Shown here in pieces: positions 56,651-64,000 of a stretch of DNA of 64,000 nt. Origin of the DNA: Eutreptiella sp. 'Long Island Sound 2002'. Its lineage: Eukaryota > Euglenozoa > Euglenophyceae > Eutreptiales > Eutreptiaceae. The notes under the pieces are model-generated. The model saw only the letters and a program-made list of their open reading frames with translations. It ran no database searches and was not told the origin of the DNA. Position 1 is the first letter of the stretch; each line of letters begins with the position of its first letter. Both the position numbers and the translations under genes were made by a program. Where the stretch lies: NCBI GenBank assembly GCA_964036045.1, contig OZ038384.1:41146844-41210843 (forward strand). The letters are read 5' to 3'.

Positions 56651-57879
56651 ATGGCGGCAAAGCTAGGCACACGATGCCATGTGCTGCAGAGTAATGTCCC
56701 ACACGCCAGAGGCCAAGTCCAGCTCGTCGACAGCAGCGGACGCCACGCCGAGAGGGTTCGGGGGGCTGGGGTTGGTGGGGGTGCCGCTCAACCTGGCCCG
56801 TATGCAGGCGCCCCCCCCCCTGCCACCCCGCTCAACGACACACTCGGCGTCATCCGTCGTGCTGTCGTCGCCCCTGTCCCCGGGGAGTTCAGTGATGGTG
56901 CGACCGGAGGGTGAAGGAGCTGCAGGGCAGGGGCAGGAAGGCGTGGTCACGGCAGGGACAGGAGAGGAAGGGGCCAAGGGCGGACAGGAGAGAACGAGGG
57001 CTGGGGCAGCGGCGATGGAGACGGTGGGAGCTGGCGGGAAGGCAGGGGAGCAGAGGAAGCCCGAGGCAACGGGGCCCGGCTGAGAGCGACAGGCCAGGTG
57101 CGTCGGTGGTCGCCGACATCCTCGAGGTGTCAGAAGAGGAGGGAAAGGAGGCGGGGAGAATGGTGGTGGCAGGGGGCCAAAGGCAGCCGGCGGCGCCCAA
57201 TGTGCCGGCAGCTGCAATGAGGTCGATACTCCCGGCAGTGCAGAGGAAGGAGGAATGCAAAAGTAGGCGAGGGCGGGCAGGGACAGGAGGGACAGGCAGC
57301 AGGGGCATCGGAGGGCACACAGGAGGACACGGGCGGCCAGGCACGGGGGGAAAGGGACAGGCGGGCGCACCAGGGGCCAAGAGGACCACAGGGCACCAGG
57401 GGGGGGGGGGGGCGGCAGGAAGAGGAGGGCAGGAACATCAATGGCTGCGACCCCAGCAAACGTTTAGGCAGCCACTCCCGGGGTCGCCGCTACAGGTCAA
57501 CGCAGCGGTGCGGGCGGAGGAGGAGAGGGAGGCGCGCCGTCAGCAGATGGCGCGGTACGAGGCGCTGGCGCGCATTGAGCAAGAGCGCTGTCGCCGGCAG
57601 GCTCCGTCGCCGCAGCCAAAAACCATTTACCGGCTCGAGATGGAGGTGTTGAGGAGAGGGGCGGAGAAAAAGGGAAAACAAGAGGGAACAGGGGAGGGGC
57701 GCAGTGGCGGACCACAGGAGGAGGAAGGACAGGCTGGACGGAGCGGAGGGGGCAGGGGAAAACCCCAGCAGGGCAGGCAACAGAGGAAAGAAAGTTTTGT
57801 GGTGATTTCAACACTGTGTGTTTGTTGTGCCTCTCCTGCTGCTTGCTGCTGGTGTAGGGTTCCTGCTGCTTGTTTTTGA
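56651..57879 (+). CDS. ORF1-like low-complexity coding region, truncated
   Basis: Two plus frames share the region: 56,679-57,083 (begins MCCRVMSHTPEAKSSSSTAA) and 56,911-57,879. The second ends with QVNAAVRAEEEREARRQQMA, RYEALARIEQERCRRQAPSP, KTIYRLEMEVLRRGAEKKGK, a charged helix of coiled-coil type, and a Gly/Gln/Arg-rich tail. The style resembles the ORF1 of the LINEs in this window, but no zinc finger or enzyme is seen. Coding-like text stops near 57,795 where AT-rich sequence begins, so it is probably the 5' fragment of another LINE. Confidence 0.4.
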
Positions 57880-58316
57880 TGAGGAAAATGTTTTATTTGC
57901 TGAAATACAACCAATCCAGGATATCCCAAGCCAGAGATAAGCAGGTAGAAGAAGGTCAGGACCAAAGCATGAAGGACTGCAGTCACAAAGAGTTAGATAA
58001 ACAAAACTACCAACAATAGACCACAGCAATTAGCATACATTGCAACTCAGGATGAAATATTTTACATGGTTGAGAAAGGCTGATGGGAAAACTGACCCAA
58101 GGGCTCACTCTCATCCACAGTGCCATCTTGAGATGTGGACTCTTTGTTGTTGGGTCCCATAGGTGCTGAGGTGGGATGGCATGTGGCGATGAGGTCACTG
58201 CCATGTCACATGGGATATTCCTACTTAGCTAGGCTGACTGGGTATTGAACCAAGGACCTCTCAAAAAGAGGTGCCCCAGCCCCTCAGGGTGCATACCACT
58301 AGGATAGCTAAGAATT
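57880..58316 (-). mobile_element. tRNA-derived SINE
   Basis: Read on the minus strand from about 58,316 the sequence starts with a tRNA-like head: an A-box-like TAGCTATCCTAGTGGTATG, an anticodon-type arm ACCTC-TTTTTGA-GAGGT with a perfect 5-bp stem and 7-base loop, and the B box GGTTCAATACC inside a T-arm CTTGG...CCCAG. A body of about 330 bp follows, and the element ends near AAATAAAACATTTTCC. The pol III boxes and the body fit a SINE. No exact target duplication was found, and a degraded tRNA pseudogene joined to other sequence is the alternative. Confidence 0.55.
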
Positions 58317-59020
58317 CATGAGAAAACATAGATAAGTTTATAGGCTCTGCCTTCAGTATATCACTGCCTCAGCAACCCAGGAAAAGATGTTTTAGTGCCT
58401 ATAGCTTGGGGATAAAGGGGTCCACACCACATCCTAATTTAGTGTTTGATTCCATAGGTCAAAATGTGTTATCACCCTTTTTGGTTGGGCCAATACTAAG
58501 ATAGAAAAGCCTGTGTGCTTAGAGCACCTCCAATACAACTAAAGTATACCCTAAAGCATTGGAAAAGTACTTTTTCTTACTCCCCCCTTGTGCTGTGGTG
58601 GCCACCACTGTCACACCTTCAGGAAAAAGGGATTTTTTCTTGGCCTTTCCTTGGTTTCCACATCTACGTTAAAATACCTAAAGGTTCCCTAACACTGGAA
58701 AAAAGCGCTTTACCATGGCCAGCGACTCTTGCTGCATTGCTGATGCCCAACTCCAACAGAAAAATCAGCGCTCTTGGCGCTGCCGGGGTTCCTGTGGCTT
58801 GGTGGGGTTGAAGTAGGGCATGCCAAGACCATATGCATGTGCATCCCCCCCTCCACGCTGCAGCGTAACACAACCCAACGCCAGACTCTCATACTTAGCC
58901 CACGCAAACTGCACCCTGTTTTTCACCTCAAGGGCGGCATTTGTGTTCAAAAAAAAGACGCGCAGTTTCCGCGTGTTTCCACCTGAAAACTGAGAATTAC
59001 AAAACGGAGGAATCTCAAAC
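58317..59020. other. AT-rich intergenic sequence, nothing recognised
   Basis: No long frame, RNA gene or clear repeat is seen. Short frames such as 58,515-58,811 have no recognisable content. Confidence 0.5.
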
Positions 59021-59527
59021 ATATTTTTTTAGGCTATCAGCAGAATGCAAGTAGTCAGAGGTATGAAAAAGTCGGTTTTCTTGGCATGTTGAGTGCGCGA
59101 GGCCTCGGGCACTCAATTATGCAGAATGTGTATTTCCCAATGGTCCTGAATGAACAGTATTCCATGCCAAATGAGGCTCTGATGTTCTCATGGGTGCCTC
59201 ATGGTGTACCGTTCGGGTCATCACAGCAGCAAGAGTGGTCAATCAATGGACGTTTTGTACACGCCATGCACTATGGAAGGTGTAATAGATCTAAAAAGGC
59301 GGGTTGCCCTTAGTCCTTGCTAAACACACGATTTTCAGTTAGTTTACCTACAAATGAGGTGCTCAGCCTCCCATCGTTTGGGGCTGTACAACAGTTTGTC
59401 AGAAGCGCTAGGTCACAGGACGTATGAAGCAAGTGCTCTAGAGGAGGATAGTCTAATCGCTACTCTTGGGCTCACTGTTTTCACAGGATTCCAAAAGGGA
59501 GGAATCTCAAAAAGCCTTTTGGAGGCT
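59021..59527. repeat. Diverged partial copy of the 59.5-kb repeat start
   Basis: TTAGGCTATCAGCAGAATGCAAG near 59,030, followed by GTAGTCAGAGGTAT and then the hairpin TGAGTGC...GCACTCA (59,090-59,115), parallels TGGAGGCTATCGGCAGAATG near 59,521 followed by the hairpin at 59,582. The text before each (GGAGGAATCTCAAA) also matches. This is therefore a short tandem duplication of about 490 bp, diverged. Confidence 0.65.
59090..59115. other. Hairpin motif 1
   Basis: Inverted repeat with arms TGAGTGC and GCACTCA and an inner CGAGG/CCTCG. It belongs to a family also found at 59,582-59,607, 59,737-59,764, 62,577-62,602 and 62,732-62,759. Confidence 0.75.
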
Positions 59528-61005
59528 ATCGGCAGAATGCAAGTAGTCAGGGGTATTCAAAAACCCATGCTTCTAGCATGTTGAGTGCGCGAGCCCTCGC
59601 GCACTGAATGTTCCGCTGTGCAAGTCTTTAACACATATTGAATCTTGCAGTTTTGCTTTTGCTCCATCCTTGCTTCATGCCACTTCCGATGTCAAAAAGT
59701 GATCTCAAAGAAGCCTGAAAATATCACTCCAGCTGGCTGAGTGCGCGAGGCCACGAGCACTCAGCCTCCCATAATAGGTATTTTTTCATGCGGACATGTA
59801 CAGAATGTGTGAACAGCGCCCATCTTTAATCGTTTTCCAGACGATCCAAAAATTGGTATTCTTCAAATTAGCCAACAAAATGTTTTTTCGGGGAAAATGA
59901 CCGGTGAACCCTCTGTTTTTGGACTAAAGAATGGTTATTTGACCCCCCTAAAAACAGCAAAAAATGGGGGAAACTGATGAGAAATGCATTCTTTGGGAGA
60001 GTTGGAAAAACCGTATTTTCAAGATGGCAAAAAAAGCTATTTTTTCGGTGACAAAATCTAGGTGCTTAGGTGAACAAAAGGCAGTGCAGTTTGCCTGGGC
60101 TAAGTCATAGGACGCTCGACCCAAGTCTCATGGAACCTGTTGGGGACACCTGTCCTGGTACTGGGGCGAGGGTGCGCTGATTTAATTAGAATTGCCCGTT
60201 GGAGGGGTCTTGATTCTGGTTCAGTCTCCTGCTGCTGCTTTTCGGCCAGAACAGCGGCCTACTCAACGAGGCTTTGCCAGGAGGTCTGTACAACAGAGGA
60301 ATGGGAGAATGAGGGACGAATCCACGCAAGCGCGAAGCAACAACACCTAAATCCGTCAAATGACGGCCTAGAATTTTTCCGAAGGCACACACCTGGACAG
60401 AATCCAATTGTGCATCAGATGCACATTTTTATAAAATTTGTAGTCATCTCTTGATTTTTTAAATCAAGAAATTCTTACGCAGAAAAAGGCGGCGCGCAGG
60501 AGCGGCTCCTAGCGAAGCGCCAGAAAATAAAGAAATAATGAGATTATAAATGTATGTCTCACGTAAACAAGTAAATGACGCGACACACATAAATAGATGT
60601 GATTATTAATTGCACTCACATTGCCAGTATCAACAAAAAATAAAGAATTCAAAAAATAAGAATATGACTGCGATGAATCAGGTATAAACTGCAGGTGCGC
60701 TCGTTCTGTTTGCCCGACGCATAGTGCTCGCCATGTGTCGTCGTTTTCAGGCCTGATAGCACGCCAGAACACGATAGAGGGATATATTAGAAAGATTGCA
60801 GATGATTAGAGGTAAGATCAGGGTGATTAAACATACACACAAGTGCATAGCGACGATTTTTGGCTTGCGCCTCGTTGTCCTCCTCACCTTGCTTCACTCT
60901 CCAGCGGTAGGTAAGGTAGGTAAGCCCAGGTGGGGCCACGCCCTGGTAGAGTTCGTGATTGTGGGTAAGATCAGGAAGTAAGACATTGATTGCCAAAGGT
61001 TGGTC
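59528..61005. repeat. 1,478-bp direct repeat, copy 1
   Basis: From ATCGGCAGAATGCAAGTAG to TTGCCAAAGGTTGGTC this segment matches 62,523-64,000 base for base in length, with only a few percent differences. It contains two hairpins (59,582-59,607 and 59,737-59,764), a TTTTTTCGG/AAAAA-rich part near 59,880-60,060, a CTCTTGATTTTTTAAATCAAGA palindrome near 60,450, and GGTAGGTAAGGTAGGTAAGC near 60,905. It may be an LTR or one unit of a 2,995-bp tandem repeat. No gene is seen in it. Confidence 0.9.
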
Positions 61006-62125
61006 GCAAACTCGTGCATGCTCGTGCATTCACACACGCATTAAAGGGTAGGCCACGCGAACTGCGCACGATAAACCTTGCTTAGGTTACCCAGGGGCTC
61101 CTCGGTACGTTCTTTAAGAGAACCTGAGGAGTCTCTTAACGCTTGCTTGCTTGACAGGGGTGTTTGAGGACAGCGTATTATAGGTCACACTGAGAAGCGT
61201 ATAATACGTGGAGTGTGGCTTGGTTCCTCAGCCGCAAACACCCCTTCATTGGCCTTTGCTTTACAGGTGGGCAGGTAGGGTGATTGGTGCAGCAGCGTCC
61301 CTTTTTCTCTTGCCCTGCTGAACAAGGGCGCTGATCCCACAATCAATTAACTGCGCCTCTGCCAGGAGGGGCGAGGGCAGTTCGACTCCATCGACATCCA
61401 CGCTGTGCACGCCTCCTGTGCGCCTCTCCCCTCCAAGCCCTAGCAGGGAAACGTGTTGTGACGTCCCTGTTAGGCCACAGTTGCTTAGCAGCGCCCACGA
61501 CTTTATCTTCAACACCACCCAGTACAGCGTGAGTGTAGGAGTGGTAATCCTGAGTGGGGGCTTGAGCCAGTTGCAATAGCGCTCGCCCACCAGGATGGTG
61601 CCACGGTAGGGTGTGTAGGACCTTTAGTGCGTGTGTCACTGTCCCACCCGTTTCCTGCAATTTTAGCAGGGTTGGTGGGCTGTGGCAGTGGTTAGGTCAG
61701 CGTTTTGTCAACTTAGCAAAATGGCGTTTTCATGCCTTCATATCTTTGTGCCACCCCTCCCTGTAGTAGACAGATAGGTAGGGAAAACAATACCTGGATT
61801 AGTACGCTGGGTATTCCCCCAAGGTTTTGCGCCAGCACGGAAATTGGGCGCTTAGGGGAGGGGAGACCCGGGGCGTACCCCGTGGCATCAATAAGACAAC
61901 CCTCCAGGTTTAGCAAGCGTGCAGACTTGGGTATACTTAGGACACCACTTCTGCGGCTTGCTCTCAGGACCTTAGGAATAGCACACTCACACATACGCTT
62001 AGGCAGGGAAGGGTAAGGTTCAGTCCGTAGCTTTAGTCTTGGAGGCAAGCGTCTCAGCGAGCCTCAGCAACTCACCGAGGCTGTTCTGCGACAAGTAGTC
62101 AACCAGAACTGAGTTTAGGCGCCCC
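61006..62125. other. Spacer between the two direct-repeat copies
   Basis: Contains the long inverted repeat at 61,157-61,244. Minus frames at 61,590-61,261 and 62,048-61,713 are open, but no domain is recognised. By position it may be the 3' internal region of the gypsy remnant whose chromodomain lies at 62,126-62,524. Confidence 0.45.
61157..61244. other. Imperfect cruciform, 88 bp
   Basis: GGGGTGTTTGAGGA at the left end pairs with TCCT and, six bases later, CAAACACCCC at the right end. An inner pair CGTATTATA (61,174-61,182) and TATAATACG (61,200-61,208) is also perfect. It could be a structured RNA, a terminator-like element or the remains of a small inverted-repeat transposon. Confidence 0.65.
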
Positions 62126-62524
62126 TCAGGTAGAAGCAAACGCAGAGGAGGGCTCCCAGGGGGCCTCTTCGACTTTAAACCCTTCCCAGAGAGTGAGGAA
62201 GCGCCAACCCTGGCGGTGGCGGTGGCGTAGGACAGACTTCACCAGGTAGAAGCCCTCCTTAGCCATCTCCTCGGCGTTCATGTCGGGGAGTTCCCCTTCA
62301 ACTTCCATAGGGCTGGCAGCCCCTTGTAGGTCTAGGGCGGCAATCTCCTCGTCGTTAAGCGCCCATTCTTCCCCACAGAGGTCTTCAGGATCAGAGTAGC
62401 GCTTCAGATGTTGAGCAGCGCACACCGGGGTGCCCCCTAGACGGGGAGAACACCGCACGGTGATACGGTGTCCATCCACTGATAGAATCTTGTAGGGCCA
62501 GAAGTATGGGTCATCGCTGGTCAT
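62126..62524 (-). pseudogene. Gypsy integrase end with chromodomain, truncated
   Basis: The frame begins at 62,524, only two bases inside direct-repeat copy 2, so its upstream part is missing. Residues 8-45 (FWPYKILSVDGHRITVRCSP, then AAQHLKRYSDPEDL) look like the integrase carboxy-terminus of gypsy elements. Residues about 88-130 (KEGFYLVKSVLRHRHRQGWR, FLTLWEGFKVEEAPWEPSSA) form a chromodomain with its conserved Tyr/Trp/Trp and PWEP. It is a second chromovirus, unrelated in sequence to the one at 32-42 kb. A large deletion or duplication has removed the rest of pol. Confidence 0.75.
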
Positions 62525-64000
62525 CGGCAGAATGCAAGTAGTCAGGGGTATTCAAAAACCCATGCTTCTAGCATGTTGAGTGCGCGAGCCCTCGCGCACT
62601 GAGTGTTCCGCTGTGCAAGTCTCCAACCCATATTGAATCTTGCAGTTTTGCTTTTGCTCCATCCTTGCTTCATGCCACTTCCGATGTCAAAAAGTGATCC
62701 CAAAAAAGCCTGAAAATCTCACTCCAGCTGGCTGAGTGCGCGAGGCCACGAGCACTCAGCCTCCCATAATAAGTATTTTTTCATGTGGACATGTACAGAA
62801 TGTGTGAACAGCACTCATCTTTAATCGTTTTCCAGACGATCCAAAAAATGGTATTCTTCAAATTAGCCAACAAAATGTTTTTTCGGGGAAAATGACCGGT
62901 GAACCCTCTGTTTTTGGACTAAAGAATGGTTATTTGACCCCCCTAAAAACAGCAAAAAATGAGGGGAAACTGATGAAAAATGCATTCTTTGGGAGAGTTG
63001 GAAAAACCGTATTTTCAAGATGGCAAAAAAAGCTATTTTTTCGGTGACAAAATCTAGGTGCTTAGGTGAACAAAAGGCAGTGCAGTTTGCGTGGGCTAAC
63101 TCATAGGACGCTGGACCCAAGTCTCATGGAACCTGTTGGAGACACCTGTCCTGGTACTGGGGCGAGGGTGCGCTGATTTAATTAGAATTGCCCGTTGGAG
63201 GGGTCTTGATTCTGGTTCAGTCTCCTGCTGCTACTTTTCGGCCTGAACAGCGGCCTACTCAACGAGGCTTTGCGAGGAGGTCTGTACAACAGAGGAATGG
63301 GAGAATGAGGGACGAATCCACGCAAGCGCGAAGCGACAACACCTAAATCCGTCAAATGACGGCCTAGAATTTTTCTGAAGGCACACACATGGACAGAATC
63401 CAATTGGGCATCAGATGCACATTTTTATAAAATTTGTAGTCATCTCTTGATTTTTTAAATCAAGAAATTCTTACGCAGAAAAAGGCGGCGCGCAGGAGCG
63501 GCTCCTAGCGAAGCGCCGGAAAATAAAGAAATAATGAGATTATAAACATATGTCTCACGTAAACAGGTAAATGACGCGACACACATAAACAGATGTGATT
63601 AATAATTGCACCCACATTGCCAGTATCAACCAAAAATCAAGAATTCAAAAAAAAAGAATATGACTGCGATGAATCAGGTATACACTGCAGGTGTGCTCGT
63701 TCTGTTTGCCCGACGCATAGTGCTCGCCATATGTCGTCGTTTTCAAGCCTGATAGCACGCCAGAACACGATAGAGGGATATATTAGAAAGATTGCAGATG
63801 ATTAGAGGTAAGATCAGGGTGATTAGACATAAACACAAGTGCATAGCGACGTTTTTCGCTTGCGCCTCGTTGTCCTCCTCACCTTGCTTCACTCTCCAGC
63901 GGTAGGTAAGGTAGGTAAGCCCAGGTGGGGCCACGCCCTGGTAGAGTTCGTGATTGTGGGTAAGATCAGGAAGTAAGACAGTGATTGCCAAAGGTTGGTC
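62523..64000. repeat. 1,478-bp direct repeat, copy 2 (reaches window end)
   Basis: Aligns to 59,528-61,005 over its whole length, including the hairpins (62,577-62,602 and 62,732-62,759). Differences include GAATG/GAGTG near 62,603 and CATTGAT/CAGTGAT near the end. The right boundary lies beyond the window. Confidence 0.9.

Overview
This window looks like eukaryotic nuclear DNA that is almost entirely repetitive. Nothing in it looks prokaryotic: there are non-LTR and LTR retrotransposons, a tRNA-derived SINE head, satellites and spliced-looking exons. The lineage cannot be fixed from sequence alone. High GC content, plus non-LTR elements that carry an OTU-type cysteine protease (known from Dualen/RandI elements of green algae), fits an alga or another TE-rich protist. 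The LTR-element primer-binding site matches an animal-like initiator-Met tRNA end, so an aquatic animal or animal relative is not excluded.

Layout. Bases 1-6.6 kb hold a 65-bp satellite (two blocks), GC-rich proline-coding low-complexity sequence, a candidate LTR start and several short tandem repeats. Bases 6.6-11.45 kb are a large satellite made of short palindromes (CCCCGGA-N8-TCCGGGG). From about 11.5 to 50.4 kb lies a three-level nest. A plus-strand LINE starts near 11.86 kb (OTU-type ORF1). It is split at 17,429 and resumes at 44,838 (endonuclease, reverse transcriptase, RNase H, CCHC). A minus-strand giant non-LTR element (17,430-44,837) sits in the split, flanked by a 9-bp duplication. 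That element is in turn split by a complete minus-strand Ty3/gypsy chromovirus (32,225-42,487, 480-bp LTRs, 5-bp duplication). The palindromic satellite returns at 50.48-51.44 kb, so the nest appears to sit inside it.

Bases 51.7-55.8 kb are AT-richer and hold an unrecognised multi-exon protein region. Patches rich in TTCGAA recur at or near its segment boundaries. Bases 56.2-57.9 kb are a GC-rich ORF1-like fragment, and 57.9-58.3 kb a tRNA-derived SINE on the minus strand. Bases 59-64 kb hold a 1,478-bp direct repeat present twice, short hairpin motifs, and the chromodomain end of another gypsy element.

How it works together. Most coding sequence here is mobile-element machinery. The gypsy element is the youngest layer (LTRs differ at about 6 of 480 positions) and nearly intact, with three isolated in-frame stops. 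The giant minus-strand LINE keeps most catalytic motifs but has frameshifts. The plus-strand LINE is the oldest and most decayed. The most unusual points are a Dam-methyltransferase-like domain between protease and RT in the gypsy pol, a tandem array of OTU-like units in the plus LINE, the roughly 17-kb size and extra 3' ORFs of the minus LINE, the palindromic satellite, and the TTCGAA patches.
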